From assembly GCF_030160075.1 (NCBI RefSeq), contig NZ_BSNQ01000003.1:2224128-2288127 (forward strand): DNA of 64,000 nucleotides, in the 5' to 3' direction. The notes under the pieces are model-generated. The model had not been told where the DNA came from and did no database searches. It saw nothing but the letters and a program-made list of their open reading frames with translations. How positions within the stretch are numbered: the stretch's first letter is position 1; each line of letters starts with the position of its first letter. Shown here piece by piece: positions 45,870 to 58,192 of this stretch. Origin of the DNA: Dyella lipolytica. GTDB lineage: Bacteria > Pseudomonadota > Gammaproteobacteria > Xanthomonadales > Rhodanobacteraceae. A program made the translations under genes and the position numbers.

Positions 45870-46654
45870 GCGCCCGCCCAAAGAAAAGCTTCGGCCAACA
45901 CTTCCTGCACGAGCGCCGCTACATCGAGCGCATCGTCAGCGCCATCTCGCCTCGTCCCGAGGATTTTCTGGTAGAGATCGGCCCGGGCGAAGGTGCGCTG
46001 ACCTTTCCGCTGCTCGCTGCGGCGGGCAAGCTCACGGCGATCGAGCTGGATACCGATCTCATCCCTAACTTGCAGGCGAATTCTGCCGGCGTCGGCGAGC
46101 TTTCGATCGTGCACGCCGATGTGCTGAAGGTCGACTTCACCGCGTTGGCGCATCGTCATGGCGCAGAGCGCCTGCGCATTGCCGGCAACCTGCCTTATTA
46201 CATCTCCAGCCCGATCCTGTTTCACTGCATCGATCATGCGGCAGCCATCACCGACATGCATTTCATGCTGCAGAAGGAAGTGGTGGATCGCATGGCCGCT
46301 GAGCCGGGCAGCAAAGTGTACGGGCGGCTGTCGGTGATGTTGCAACTCGCTTGCCGTGTCGAGCCGCTGTTCGATGTGCCGCCCGGTGCGTTCCGGCCGC
46401 CGCCGAAAGTCGATTCGTCGGTGGTGCGCCTGGTGCCACTCGCGGCAGAGGCGCGTCATGACGCCGACCCGGATCGCCTGTACGCCATCGTGAAAGCGGC
46501 TTTCGCGCAACGGCGCAAGACGCTCAGCAATGCGCTTCGCCAACTGATGGATGCCGATACCATCCGGCTCGCCGACGTCGATCCCAAGGCACGGGCGGAG
46601 ACATTGGCGCCGGAGGACTTCGTGCGCCTGGCCAAGACCGCACCCGCCTCTTGA
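45866..46654 (+). CDS. rsmA: 16S rRNA dimethyladenosine transferase RsmA (KsgA)
   Basis: Dimethylates the two adjacent adenines in helix 45 of 16S rRNA (A1518, A1519), 262 residues. Motifs: KKSFGQHFLHE (N-terminal), SAM-binding VEIGPGEGALTFPLL, catalytic NLPYYISSPILFH, and C-terminal RRKTLSNALRQL. It begins in an ATGA overlap with pdxA and is followed after 66 bp by apaG, so all are probably in one transcript. Resistance to kasugamycin arises on loss of this enzyme, which is established for the family. Confidence 0.97.
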   Translation: MSARPKKSFGQHFLHERRYIERIVSAISPRPEDFLVEIGPGEGALTFPLLAAAGKLTAIELDTDLIPNLQANSAGVGELSIVHADVLKVDFTALAHRHGAERLRIAGNLPYYISSPILFHCIDHAAAITDMHFMLQKEVVDRMAAEPGSKVYGRLSVMLQLACRVEPLFDVPPGAFRPPPKVDSSVVRLVPLAAEARHDADPDRLYAIVKAAFAQRRKTLSNALRQLMDADTIRLADVDPKARAETLAPEDFVRLAKTAPAS

Positions 46655-46720
46655 TGTCATACGCGTGCGCGAAATAGATCGGGGCATCCCTTAGGCGTGC
46701 TTAACGCTTACAATCCCGCC

Positions 46721-47104
46721 ATGAACGAGAAATCCCCCTACACGATCGATGTGCAGGTACATACCCGCTTTGTCCCGGACCAATCCGTGCCCGGTGAAAA
46801 CCGCTACGTATTCGCTTACACGATCAAGCTGCACAACGCCGGCATCATTCCCGCGCGCCTGCTCACCCGCCACTGGGTTATCACCGATGCCAACGGCAAA
46901 ATCGAGGAAGTGCGCGGTGAAGGCGTGGTCGGCGAGCAACCTTGGATGCGTCCGGGCGATGATTACGAATACACCTCCGGCGCGGTGCTGGAAACCGCCG
47001 TGGGCACCATGCACGGCAGCTACCAGATGGTGGCCGACGACGGCACACGCTTCGAGGCCCCCATCCCAGCATTTACGCTTTCCATTCCGCGTACCCTGCA
47101 CTGA
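46721..47104 (+). CDS. apaG: ApaG domain protein
   Basis: Small fibronectin-III-like fold protein of 127 residues, function not fully settled; related domains occur in F-box proteins. The ApaG features are [62 protein letters not shown] and MHGSYQMV, quoted in pieces. ATG 46721 begins the family N-terminus; the open frame extends to 46697 with no better site. It lies between rsmA and apaH as in E. coli. Confidence 0.93.
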   Translation: MNEKSPYTIDVQVHTRFVPDQSVPGENRYVFAYTIKLHNAGIIPARLLTRHWVITDANGKIEEVRGEGVVGEQPWMRPGDDYEYTSGAVLETAVGTMHGSYQMVADDGTRFEAPIPAFTLSIPRTLH

Positions 47105-47114
47105 GGAGCTGCTC

Positions 47115-47153
47115 ATGATTCGTGTGCAGCAGACCCCCAAGGCAATGCGCTGA
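47115..47153 (+). CDS. Possible 12-codon leader ORF between apaG and apaH
   Basis: ATG 47115 encodes MIRVQQTPKAMR and ends in TGA 47151-47153, whose last base is the first base of the apaH start, giving TGATG. A strong ribosome-binding site, GAGGAG at 47103-47108, lies 6 nt upstream and overlaps the apaG stop. It may couple translation of apaG to apaH rather than make a functional peptide. Chance is possible. Confidence 0.35.
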   Translation: MIRVQQTPKAMR

Positions 47154-48001
47154 TGGCCACCTACGCCATCGGCGATATCCAGGGTTGCTACCCGGAATTG
47201 CAGCGATTGCTGGAGAAGTTGCGTTTCGATCCCAGCAGCGATCGGCTATGGCTTTGCGGTGATCTGGTGAATCGCGGTGGGCAGTCGCTGGACACGCTGC
47301 GCCTGGTGCACTCGTTGCGGGACAGCACCATCGTTACGCTCGGCAATCACGACCTGAGCCTGCTGGCGATCGCACAACGCAAACAGGATGCGCAAGCACG
47401 AGTCAATGCGGAGCTTCGCGAAGTACTGTTCGCCGAAGACGCTCCGGTGCTGTTCGAATGGCTGCGCAACCAAAAGCTGCTGCACCATGATGAGTCGCTG
47501 GGCTGGACGATGGTGCATGCTGGTCTCGCACCCAGCTGGACGCTCAAGCAAGCTCAGCGCTGCGCCGCTGAAATCGAACGCGAGCTTTCCAGCCCGCATC
47601 ATCCGCGGCTGCTAAAGAATCTGTTCGGTAACCGACCGGCTGCCTGGTCGAGCCGTCTGCAAGGTATCGAGCGCATGCGCGCGTCGATCAACACGCTGAC
47701 ACGGATGCGCTTTTGCGACATCAATGGCCGGATCGACTTCGAAAGCAAGGGTGCACCCGGCACACAAAAGCCTGGCATGTATCCATGGTTCGAAGTGCCG
47801 GGCGTACGTCGTCGCGAGACGCGTTTCGTGTGCGGTCATTGGTCCACATTGGGACGCTTCGTCGGCATGGATGTCTATGGCATCGACACGGGATGCGTGT
47901 GGGGCGGCAAGCTCACCGCACTACGTCTGGATGGCGAAGAGCCGCAGTACATCACCGTGGATGCCGAGCCGCATCGCAAGCGCACGCCGGGCGGCGACTG
48001 A
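47153..48001 (+). CDS. apaH: Symmetrical Ap4A hydrolase ApaH
   Basis: Splits diadenosine tetraphosphate into two ADP; in bacteria this also removes Np4 caps from RNA. The 282-residue protein is a PPP-family phosphoesterase with the metal-binding motifs GDIQGCY (residues 7-13), GDLVNRGG and GNHDLS, and late HAGL and GHWS. ATG 47153 overlaps the stop of the 12-codon ORF. It is the last gene of the cluster begun by lptD; a bidirectional terminator follows before the convergent secA. Confidence 0.96.
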   Translation: MATYAIGDIQGCYPELQRLLEKLRFDPSSDRLWLCGDLVNRGGQSLDTLRLVHSLRDSTIVTLGNHDLSLLAIAQRKQDAQARVNAELREVLFAEDAPVLFEWLRNQKLLHHDESLGWTMVHAGLAPSWTLKQAQRCAAEIERELSSPHHPRLLKNLFGNRPAAWSSRLQGIERMRASINTLTRMRFCDINGRIDFESKGAPGTQKPGMYPWFEVPGVRRRETRFVCGHWSTLGRFVGMDVYGIDTGCVWGGKLTALRLDGEEPQYITVDAEPHRKRTPGGD

Positions 48002-48015
48002 CAACAAAAAAGCGA

Positions 48016-48036
48016 AGAGGCGCGAGATACGCCTCT
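48016..48036. terminator. Intrinsic terminator between apaH and secA
   Basis: AGAGGCG/CGCCTCT stem with a 7-base loop, T-rich on the right (CTTTATTT) and A-rich on the left (CAAAAAA), so it can serve both convergent genes. Confidence 0.85.
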
Positions 48037-48048
48037 CTTTATTTGGCT

Positions 48049-50769
<2,721 letters not shown>

Positions 50770-50831
50770 CGATCTTCCGGATCTGGAAACAGGGGACGCC
50801 CGCTGGAACAGGTCCGGCGGACAAAGGAGCG

Positions 50832-50860
50832 ATGATACTAGGGTCCGCCAGGTATCCCAA
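50832..50860 (-). promoter_or_regulatory. Sigma-70 promoter for secA
   Basis: On the minus strand, TTGGGA (50860-50855), a 17-bp spacer and TATCAT (50837-50832) lie about 63 bp before the secA start. Confidence 0.6.
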
Positions 50861-50956
50861 ACGCTCGGAACCGGCGGTACACCCGGTTACACCGGACGTT
50901 CTGGTTTAGGGGTGGCGGTAGGGCGACACGCTTTCAAGGGCGCCGCCAGGACGCGC

Positions 50957-51889
50957 TCAGCGATGGTTCTTCACATACGCCAGCGGATTGACGACGCGGC
51001 CGTTGTACCAAACCTCGAAATGCACATGAGGGCCGGTGGAGCGGCCGGTGGAGCCGGCCTCGGCGATCTCGTCGCCCACCCGCACATGTTCGCCCGGATG
51101 CACCAGCAACTTGCTGTTGTGGGCGTAACGCGTCATGTAGCCATTGCCATGGTCGATCTCGACCACATTGCCATAGCCACTGCGAACTCCGGCATAGGTC
51201 ACCATGCCCTCGGCGACGGTGTGGACCTCGCTGCCGAATGGCACCGCAATATCCAGGCCGGTGTGGCGGGCAGAACGACCATCGAACGGGTCAGCGCGTA
51301 CACCAAAATAAGAAGAGATATAACCATCCGCCGGCATCCCGGTCGGCTTGAGATCCGAATCGATGCGCGCATTGAGCAGCAGGCTCTGCATGGCGCTTAA
51401 TTGGGCTTGTTGCGTATCGAATTGGCTCGCCAGCTGGTCGATGCTGATATCTAGCGTTTGCGGCAAGGCAAACGCGCTGCTGCCGGTAGTGACTTCAACA
51501 CCGCCAACCGGCGGGGGCTGGTCGAAATTGAATTCGCCGTTGTCGAGCTTGCCGACCTGGGCCAACCGCTCGCCGAGTGCGTTCAGGCGCGTCGCTTGGG
51601 CCTGCAGCTGACCGAGCTTGGCGGCCAGCGCGTCGAGCTGTCGATGGGCGTCTTCGCGCAGGTCTCCAAGCTGTTTGTCCTGCTGCTTGACCTGTTGATG
51701 CAAGGTATTGATTTCGGCAAGCGCGCGATCGCGTGGACTGGCTACAGCCAGGGCCACGCCGGCGCCGACGCTGGCGAAGGCGAGCACCACAGCAGCGCCT
51801 ATACCCAAGACACGCCAGCGAAGTCGCTGGTTGGCGAGGTCCAATGTTCTCGGCACCTTCCCTGCACGTGAGACGAGTATGATTTGCAT
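50957..51889 (-). CDS. M23 (LytM-type) peptidoglycan peptidase
   Basis: Periplasmic, membrane-anchored zinc endopeptidase-like protein of 310 residues. One membrane helix (about residues 27-49) is followed by a coiled coil (about 55-110), a linker, and a C-terminal M23 domain with RHTGLDIAVPFG (H and D ligands), GYGNVVEIDHGNGYMTRYAH and the HxH motif GPHVHFEVW. All the metal ligands are present, so it should be active, unlike EnvC-type activators. It lies upstream of secA where secM is found in other gammaproteobacteria. The start at 51889 is preferred; a longer frame reaches 52183 across dciA and is a shadow. Confidence 0.88.
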   Translation of the reverse strand: MQIILVSRAGKVPRTLDLANQRLRWRVLGIGAAVVLAFASVGAGVALAVASPRDRALAEINTLHQQVKQQDKQLGDLREDAHRQLDALAAKLGQLQAQATRLNALGERLAQVGKLDNGEFNFDQPPPVGGVEVTTGSSAFALPQTLDISIDQLASQFDTQQAQLSAMQSLLLNARIDSDLKPTGMPADGYISSYFGVRADPFDGRSARHTGLDIAVPFGSEVHTVAEGMVTYAGVRSGYGNVVEIDHGNGYMTRYAHNSKLLVHPGEHVRVGDEIAEAGSTGRSTGPHVHFEVWYNGRVVNPLAYVKNHR

Positions 51890-51918
51890 GTCGTTACCAA
51901 TTCGAAGTTTTTTTACTG

Positions 51919-52401
51919 ATGCAGCGCGACGTACCCGCCGCCCCAAACCGCACCGGCCATGGACTGCAATCCCTTGCCGATATCGGTCCTGTAGCTGCAC
52001 TGGCCAAAAAAGCCGCCAAGCTCGAAGCCTTGGACCGCACACTGCGTCAGATGTTGCCGCCGCTCCTGCGTGAGCAGGTGAGATTCGCAAATTTTCGCGA
52101 CGACCGCCTTGTTTTCCTGGCTTCCTCGCCGGCCTGGGCATCGCGGCTGCGCCTGCAACAGGCGCAAATCCTCGCTGCCGCACGCGCCATTGGCGCGAAT
52201 GCCGGCTCAGTTACCGTGAAAGTGGCCCCCCTTCCTCCGCCTGATCCCCAGCCGGAGCAATCTAAACCGCTTTCCGCCACGGCCGCGCTTCACCTGAAGG
52301 CTGCCGCGAATTCGATCCAAGACCCCGAATTGCGGGCGCTGTTCCTAGAACTGGCGTCCGTCGCCGAAACCGCTGATTCCAAGCCTCAAAGGACGCCCTG
52401 A
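51919..52401 (+). CDS. dciA: DciA (DUF721) replicative helicase loader
   Basis: Small protein of 160 residues of the DciA/DUF721 family, which loads DnaB helicase in bacteria that lack DnaC or DnaI. The family core is LDRTLRQMLPPLLREQVRFANF and RLVFLASSPAWASRLRLQQAQIL, quoted separately; the C-terminal part is proline-rich and low in conservation. It is divergent from the M23 peptidase gene with a 29-bp gap. In related genomes the same protein is found between secA and lpxC; I infer the same role here. Confidence 0.82.
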   Translation: MQRDVPAAPNRTGHGLQSLADIGPVAALAKKAAKLEALDRTLRQMLPPLLREQVRFANFRDDRLVFLASSPAWASRLRLQQAQILAAARAIGANAGSVTVKVAPLPPPDPQPEQSKPLSATAALHLKAAANSIQDPELRALFLELASVAETADSKPQRTP

Positions 52402-52605
52402 GCTGAAGCGTCGTCCCGGATCGATAGGGCTGACTTCAGCCCACCCCCGGAACAGGTGTCAGATTTATACCACGCAACACCCCACCCAGGTCTTTAGGAC
52501 CTGTCGTAATAGCGTGAACGGGGGTGTGACGAAAGTGTGATGAAAGTCACAAAAACAACAAGCCGGGCTCGAAAGGCCCGGCTTGCTGGGGTGTCACGGA
52601 TGAAA
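52402..52605. other. Gene-free stretch between dciA and lpxC
   Basis: 204 bp between two convergent genes. It holds a short GGGCTGA/TCAGCCC hairpin at 52427-52442, with no T-run, and the lpxC terminator. Nothing else was recognised. Confidence 0.6.
52549..52585 (-). terminator. Intrinsic terminator of lpxC
   Basis: CAAGCCGGGC/GCCCGGCTTG 10-bp stem with a 7-base loop (52559-52585), followed on the minus strand by TTGTTTTTGT, about 20 bp after the lpxC stop. Confidence 0.9.
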
Positions 52606-53520
52606 TTAGATCGCTTGGGCGGGATGCGCGTAGGAGATCGGGGCGGTGGCCGGATCGTCCTGATAGCTGACCTCTTCCCATGCCGAGGCATCAGCCATCA
52701 GTGTGCGAAGCAGCTTGTTGTTCAACTCGTGCCCGGACTTGTGCGCGTAGTACGCGCCGATCAGGCTGTGACCGAGCAGATAGAGATCGCCGATGGCATC
52801 GAGAATCTTGTGTTTGACGAATTCGTCTTCGTAACGAAGACCATCTTCGTTGAGCACGCGATAGTCATCGAGCACCACGGCGTTGTCCATCGAGCCGCCG
52901 AGCGCGAGATTGTGTTCGCGCAGCATTTCGATGTCGCGCATGAAACCGAAGGTGCGCGCGCGGCTCACTTCCTTCACGAACGACGTGGTGGAGAAATCGA
53001 TCTCGGCGCGCGACGTGCGCTTGGAGATGATCGGGTGATTGAATTCGATGGAGAAGCCGACTTTAAAGCCTTCAAACGGCTCAAAACTGGCCCATTTATC
53101 GCCATCCTGCACTTTCACCGGCTTCTTGATGCGGATGAAGCGCTTGGCAACCGACTGCTCTTCGATGCCTGCCGATTGCAGCAGGAACACGAAGGGACCA
53201 GCGCTGCCGTCCATGATCGGCACTTCCGGCGCGGAAAGATCCACGTAAGCGTTGTCGATGCCTAGGCCCGCCATCGCCGACAACAAGTGCTCCACCGTTG
53301 AAACACGCACATCGCCATTGACCAGCGTGGTCGACAGACGCGTGTCGCCGACGTGATCCGGACGAGCGTGGATATCCACTGGAGGATTGAGGTCGGTGCG
53401 GCGAAAAACGATGCCGGTATTCGGCGCCGCTGGACGCAACGTCATGTAGACCTTGTCGCCGGTATGCAGACCGACTCCAGTGGCACGGATGATATTTTTA
53501 AGCGTACGCTGCTTGATCAT
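52606..53520 (-). CDS. lpxC: UDP-3-O-acyl-GlcNAc deacetylase LpxC
   Basis: First committed step of lipid A synthesis, a zinc amidase of 304 residues. Zinc ligands match the canonical positions: H78 in TVEHLLSA, H237 in VKHKILD and D241 of the same stretch; H264 in SGHELN is the catalytic histidine. Other landmarks are [10 protein letters not shown] and [14 protein letters not shown]. It follows ftsZ on the same strand as in enterobacteria, but with a 477-bp gap before it, implying its own promoter. A good terminator follows. Confidence 0.97.
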   Translation of the reverse strand: MIKQRTLKNIIRATGVGLHTGDKVYMTLRPAAPNTGIVFRRTDLNPPVDIHARPDHVGDTRLSTTLVNGDVRVSTVEHLLSAMAGLGIDNAYVDLSAPEVPIMDGSAGPFVFLLQSAGIEEQSVAKRFIRIKKPVKVQDGDKWASFEPFEGFKVGFSIEFNHPIISKRTSRAEIDFSTTSFVKEVSRARTFGFMRDIEMLREHNLALGGSMDNAVVLDDYRVLNEDGLRYEDEFVKHKILDAIGDLYLLGHSLIGAYYAHKSGHELNNKLLRTLMADASAWEEVSYQDDPATAPISYAHPAQAI

Positions 53521-53997
53521 TTATTGGGTACCTGTAGGGGCAGCAGCCAATTCGAGCTGGGATGCTAACACAGTCTTAACCTGCGGGAAAACAAACCGTA
53601 CCGTACAGTCCGGCCAATCCTTCATTTTCCTTTCATCACATAATGCGATTCATTCGCATTCCGATGTTGCAAGCACTCCAGATAGATCAAGTACTTGCGA
53701 TTCGGCACAAAACCCCGCGCCGGGGACGGGAAAGTCCGGCAACGGGATTTTGGACCGGCAGGGCGGCAAATCCTTCCACGCCACACTGTCAATCGTGCGC
53801 CATCCTTAGGTCGCACTGCCTCTCGCATTCAACGCACGAACACGACGTCAGTCGACATCAGTGATGTCCCCTCCTCGCAACCGGCGTCCGGCAGCGGTCA
53901 GGTCGCGGACAGGGAGGGTACTCCTCCTTATCCAGCACAGGGAACACTGACAAGTTAATACGTCGTTAGTTCATGACATTCACATATCTTTACGTAA
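53521..53997. other. 477-bp gene-free region between lpxC and ftsZ
   Basis: No ORF with family features was seen on either strand. The part next to lpxC should hold its promoter and leader. The part next to ftsZ (53950-53997) is AT-rich and lies at the ftsZ 3' end. A GGAGG/CCTCC inverted repeat lies near 53913-53928. No tRNA-like or classical terminator fold was recognised. A small RNA cannot be excluded. Confidence 0.55.
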
Positions 53998-55179
53998 TTA
54001 ATCTGCCTGCCGGCGCAAGAAAGCGGGGATATCCAGGTAGTCGAAGCTCGGATCAGCGCTCTTGGCCTGGCCGTCGCCGCCACGCGGATTGCTGGCCACG
54101 ACTTCCGGCTGGGCGTAATCGACCACTTCGTTACCGGTACCGGTACGCAGCACCATCGGGCGCGGGCGCTGACGCATCTCCACCTGCTGGGTCGCAACCG
54201 GACGAATCGGCTGACGGGCGGCAACGCGATTGAGGCCTGTGGCCACGACCGTGACGCGCACGTCGTCCTGCATCTCCGGGTCGAGCGAGGTGCCGATCAC
54301 TACCGTGGCGTCTTCGCTGGCGAAGTCGTGGATGATGCGGCCGATCTCGTCGAACTCGCGCATGGTGAGGTTCGGGCCTGCTGTCACATTGACCAGGATG
54401 CCGCATGCGCCGTTGAGATTGACGTCTTCCAGCAGCGGATTGTTGATCGCCGCTTCGGCCGCAGCCTGTGCACGATCATCGCCACGGGCGGTACCCGAGC
54501 CCATCATCGACAGACCCATCTCGCTCATCACCGTACGCACGTCGGCGAAGTCGACGTTGATCAGACCGGGACTGGTGATGAGATCAGCGATGCCCTGCAC
54601 CGCGCCCTGCAGCACGTCGTTGGCGGCCTTGAACGCATTGAGCAAGGTCACCTCACGACCCAGTACCGACAACAACTTTTCGTTCGGTACCGTAATCAGC
54701 GAGTCAACGTGCTGCGACAGGTCTTCGATGCCCTTCAGGGCGACCTGCATGCGACGACGACCTTCGAACGGGAACGGTTTAGTCACCACCGCCACCGTAA
54801 GAATGCCCTTCTCTTTCGCCAGCTGAGCGACCACCGGTGCCGCGCCCGTGCCGGTACCGCCGCCCATGCCGCACGTGATGAACACCATGTCGGCACCATC
54901 GAGCATTTCCTCGATGCGTTCGCGATCTTCCAGTGCGGCCTGACGGCCCACTTCAGGATTGGCGCCCGCGCCCAGGCCCTTGGTGACATTGGCGCCCAGC
55001 TGCAGGTGGATACGACCACCGCAACCTTTCATGGCCTGCGCGTCTGTGTTGGCGACGACAAAATCGACGCCTTCGATGTTGGCGTTGAGCATATGTGCCA
55101 CAGCGTTACCGCCGCCGCCGCCCACGCCAATGACTTTGATCACCGCATTCGGTGCGAGTTTTTCGACCAGTTCAAACAT
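53998..55179 (-). CDS. ftsZ: Cell division GTPase FtsZ
   Basis: Tubulin homologue that forms the division ring, 393 residues. It has VIGVGGGGGNAVAHML near the N-terminus, the tubulin signature GMGGGTGTGAAPV, the T7 loop region NVDFADVRTVM, and the conserved C-terminal peptide DYLDIPAFLRRQAD that binds FtsA and ZipA. ATG 55179 has GGAGG at 8-12 nt upstream; the frame extends to 55236. It is 114 bp downstream of ftsA and is the last gene of the dcw run before lpxC. Confidence 0.97.
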   Translation of the reverse strand: MFELVEKLAPNAVIKVIGVGGGGGNAVAHMLNANIEGVDFVVANTDAQAMKGCGGRIHLQLGANVTKGLGAGANPEVGRQAALEDRERIEEMLDGADMVFITCGMGGGTGTGAAPVVAQLAKEKGILTVAVVTKPFPFEGRRRMQVALKGIEDLSQHVDSLITVPNEKLLSVLGREVTLLNAFKAANDVLQGAVQGIADLITSPGLINVDFADVRTVMSEMGLSMMGSGTARGDDRAQAAAEAAINNPLLEDVNLNGACGILVNVTAGPNLTMREFDEIGRIIHDFASEDATVVIGTSLDPEMQDDVRVTVVATGLNRVAARQPIRPVATQQVEMRQRPRPMVLRTGTGNEVVDYAQPEVVASNPRGGDGQAKSADPSFDYLDIPAFLRRQAD

Positions 55180-55293
55180 TTCCCGTCCTCCGTAAAGCTT
55201 TCGTTGTCGTTGTAACCGCGGTACGACTCCTGTCATGCCGAGGTGGTGAGCGAACCTCCATTCGCCCGGGCTGCGCCTCCTGCGCCGCCAAAC

Positions 55294-56526
55294 TTAAAAA
55301 TTCTTGGTGATCCAGCCGCGCAACTTGTCGACCAAACCACCTACGCTGCCGCCCGTTGTGCCGCTCATGCGCATGCCGCCGGAACGCGAGCCATGCAGTA
55401 ACAAGCCGACACCCGTGGAATGCAATGGACTGGCGATCACTTCGCCGAGCCCGTTGACGTGCTGCGGCACGCCGATGCGCACCATCTTGTGGAAGATCTC
55501 TTCGGCCAGTTCCAGCGCACCTTCCATGCGGGAGGCGCCGCCGGTCAGCACCACGCCGGCCGCGACCAGGCTGTCGTAGCCTGAGCGGCGCAGCTCGTCC
55601 TGCACCATTTCGAAGATTTCTTCGTAACGCGCCTGCACGCTTTGAGCGAGCGACTGTCGCGCCAAACGTCGCGGTGGACGATCTCCCACGCTGGGTACTT
55701 GGATGGTTTCTTCCGCATGTGCCAGCTGCGCTAACGCACAGGCGTACTTGATCTTGATTTCTTCGGCATGCGCCGTTGGGGTATGCACACCGTAGGCGAT
55801 GTCGTTGGTGACCTGATCGCCGCCCACCGGCAATGACTTGGTGTAGCGGATCGCACCTTGCGTATAGATCGCGATATCGGTGGTACCCGCGCCGATATCG
55901 ACCAGGCACACGCCCAGCTCGCGCTCATCGTCGGTCAGCACCGATTTCGCGCTGGCCAAGGCCGACGGCACCAGCTCATCGACGGACAACCCACAGCGCT
56001 GGATGCACTTGCTGATGTTCTGCACCGCCGCCGCCGCGCCGGTTACCAGATGCACGGAGGCTTCCAGGCGCACGCCGCTCATGCCCACCGGCGAGCGAAT
56101 GCCGTCCTGACCATCGATACGGTATTCCTGCGACTCTTTATATAAGACCTTGCGGTCAGCCGGGATCGCCACGGCGCTGGCCGCTTCGAGCACTTGATCG
56201 AGATCGCCCGGCGCCACTTCGCGGTCGCGGATCGCGGCGGTGCCGTGCGAATTGCGCGTTTCCAAGTGGCTGCCGGAAATCGAGGCATACACCGAGCGAA
56301 TATCGCAGCCAGCCATCAGCTCGGCCTCTTCCACCGCACGCTGGATCGAGTGCACGGTGGATTCGATATCCACCACCGAGCCGCGCTTCATGCCGCGTGA
56401 GACATGCGAGCCGATGCCGATCACTTCGATCGGTTCGCCCGGCTCGTACTCGCCCACGATCGCCACCACTTTCGAGGTGCCGATATCTAGGCCGACGACC
56501 AACTGCTTTTCGTTTTTGCCTTTCAT
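55294..56526 (-). CDS. ftsA: Cell division protein FtsA
   Basis: Actin-like ATPase that tethers FtsZ to the membrane, 410 residues. Motifs: VVGLDIGTSKVVAIVGEY (phosphate 1), VYASISGSHLETRNSHG in the 1C domain, LVDIGAGTTDIAIY (phosphate 2), VVLTGGASRMEG (adenosine) and a C-terminal amphipathic helix LVDKLRGWITKNF for membrane binding. ATG 56526 overlaps the stop of ftsQ in an ATGA. Frame continuation to 56574 lies inside ftsQ and is not used. Confidence 0.96.
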   Translation of the reverse strand: MKGKNEKQLVVGLDIGTSKVVAIVGEYEPGEPIEVIGIGSHVSRGMKRGSVVDIESTVHSIQRAVEEAELMAGCDIRSVYASISGSHLETRNSHGTAAIRDREVAPGDLDQVLEAASAVAIPADRKVLYKESQEYRIDGQDGIRSPVGMSGVRLEASVHLVTGAAAAVQNISKCIQRCGLSVDELVPSALASAKSVLTDDERELGVCLVDIGAGTTDIAIYTQGAIRYTKSLPVGGDQVTNDIAYGVHTPTAHAEEIKIKYACALAQLAHAEETIQVPSVGDRPPRRLARQSLAQSVQARYEEIFEMVQDELRRSGYDSLVAAGVVLTGGASRMEGALELAEEIFHKMVRIGVPQHVNGLGEVIASPLHSTGVGLLLHGSRSGGMRMSGTTGGSVGGLVDKLRGWITKNF

Positions 56527-57260
56527 GTGCGGGGCGTGCCTCCGGCGGTGGGGGCGGCCGGCGCTTGCGGCCATTTCACGGCGAAGCCGTTGGTGTAACG
56601 AAGATCGGCATACTCAAAGCCCTGGTCGTGACCGGCGATCACCTGCGGATACACATCGAGGAACCGGCGCAGTCGGCGACCCGCCTGGTTGCGGTCGCCG
56701 ATCACGATCTGCGCGCCGGAATCCGTGGCTACGCTCCAGCTGCCGCGGTCGGTCAGCGTGACGCCAGTGATCTTCAGATGCGTACCGGCAAACGCCTTCT
56801 GCACGTCGGCAAAGAAGCTCACCACTTCAGCAAGGTGATCGTCCGGTCCGCGCAAATCGGGCAGCTTGTTGTAGTCGGCAGCGTCAGGCACGGAAAACAC
56901 CTTGCCCTCGCCGCTGATCAGCTGACTGGTGTTCCAGCGCGCGAACGGTTGCCGTTCGTACACACGTAATAACAAGGTGTCAGGCCAGCGCTTGCTTGCC
57001 TCTACCGATTCCACCCACGGCAGCGCGGCGACGGCGCTTTGCACCGTATCCAGATTCATGGCGAAGAAGCCTTTGCCCAGGCGCGGCTGCACGGCGGCGC
57101 GAATCTGCTCCGCATTGACGTGCTTGAACTCGGCCTGCACCGTCAACTGGGTCACCGGCCAGCGATCGGCGGCAAACCAGCCGCACAGCACGCCGACGAT
57201 CGGCAAGACCACCAAAGCGATGGCCAGGCACCAGGCAACGAGGCGGATGCTTCCCCTCAT
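56523..57260 (-). CDS. ftsQ: Cell division protein FtsQ
   Basis: Bitopic membrane protein of the divisome, 245 residues, in complex with FtsL and FtsB. A short cytoplasmic tail, one helix (about residues 7-32: [22 protein letters not shown]), a POTRA domain ([23 protein letters not shown] region) and a beta domain ([32 protein letters not shown]) are seen. ATG 57260 is supported by GGGAGG upstream and an ATGA overlap with the stop of ddlB. It ends in a Pro/Ala/Thr-rich tail. Confidence 0.94.
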   Translation of the reverse strand: MRGSIRLVAWCLAIALVVLPIVGVLCGWFAADRWPVTQLTVQAEFKHVNAEQIRAAVQPRLGKGFFAMNLDTVQSAVAALPWVESVEASKRWPDTLLLRVYERQPFARWNTSQLISGEGKVFSVPDAADYNKLPDLRGPDDHLAEVVSFFADVQKAFAGTHLKITGVTLTDRGSWSVATDSGAQIVIGDRNQAGRRLRRFLDVYPQVIAGHDQGFEYADLRYTNGFAVKWPQAPAAPTAGGTPRT

Positions 57261-58192
57261 GCATCCTCCCTGAAACTGGTTTCGAGCACGCGCCAGCACA
57301 GCGCCTGGTAGTCGATACCAGCCACTGCCGCGGCTTTGGGCACCAGCGAATGCGAGGTCATGCCCGGCGCCGTATTCACTTCGAGCAGCCAGTTGCGACC
57401 CTGCCGATCGCGCATCACGTCGACGCGACCCCAGCCGTGGCAGCCCAGTGCATCGAACGCCTCCAGCGCCAGCGCACGCACGACAGACTCTGCCTCGCCT
57501 TCAAGGCCTGGACAGATGTAACGCGTGTCCTCGGCGATGTACTTGGCGTTGTAGTCGTAGAACGCACCCTTGGGCACGATGTGGATGCTGGGCAGCACCT
57601 GTCGGCCGAGAATGCCGACCGTGAGTTCGTCACCCTCGATCAGCGTTTCCATCAACAGATCACCCGGGTATTTTTCGGCCAGCGTCACAGCGGCATCGAG
57701 ATCCTTCTCTTCGAAGACGCGGGTGATGCCGACACTGGAGCCTTCGCAAGCCGGCTTCACAATCAGCGGAAAACCGATCTCCTTCGCCGCCGCGTGCACG
57801 TCGGCGCCGCGCGGAAGCGCGACGAACTTCGGTGTCGGCAGACCCAGCGATTGCCATACGCGCTTGGAGCGCGTCTTGTCCATCGACAACGCAGAGCCCA
57901 GCACGCCCGAACCGGTGTACGGCACATTCAGCGACTCCAACGCACCTTGCAGCACTCCGTCTTCGCCACCGCCATGCTGACCGTGCAGGATGTTGAAGAC
58001 GCGCGCGAAATGCCCGGCGCGCAGCGCGTCCAGCAACGCCGGAATGCCGTCGATCGCATGCGCGTCGACACCCTGCGCTTTCAGCGCAGCCAGTACGTTG
58101 CGGCCGGAATCAAGCGATACCTCGCGCTCGGCCGAGCTTCCGCCCATCACTACGGCGACACGACCAAACTGGGCGGGGTCCTGAATCTTCAT
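57257..58192 (-). CDS. ddlB: D-alanine-D-alanine ligase DdlB
   Basis: ATP-grasp ligase making the D-Ala-D-Ala dipeptide for peptidoglycan, 311 residues. Motifs are [51 protein letters not shown]-like segment ([15 protein letters not shown]), and [22 protein letters not shown] 58192 is preferred: it overlaps the murC stop as TGATG and gives MKIQD; a GTG at 58195 is in frame. It is coupled to ftsQ downstream. Confidence 0.96.
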   Translation of the reverse strand: MKIQDPAQFGRVAVVMGGSSAEREVSLDSGRNVLAALKAQGVDAHAIDGIPALLDALRAGHFARVFNILHGQHGGGEDGVLQGALESLNVPYTGSGVLGSALSMDKTRSKRVWQSLGLPTPKFVALPRGADVHAAAKEIGFPLIVKPACEGSSVGITRVFEEKDLDAAVTLAEKYPGDLLMETLIEGDELTVGILGRQVLPSIHIVPKGAFYDYNAKYIAEDTRYICPGLEGEAESVVRALALEAFDALGCHGWGRVDVMRDRQGRNWLLEVNTAPGMTSHSLVPKAAAVAGIDYQALCWRVLETSFREDA

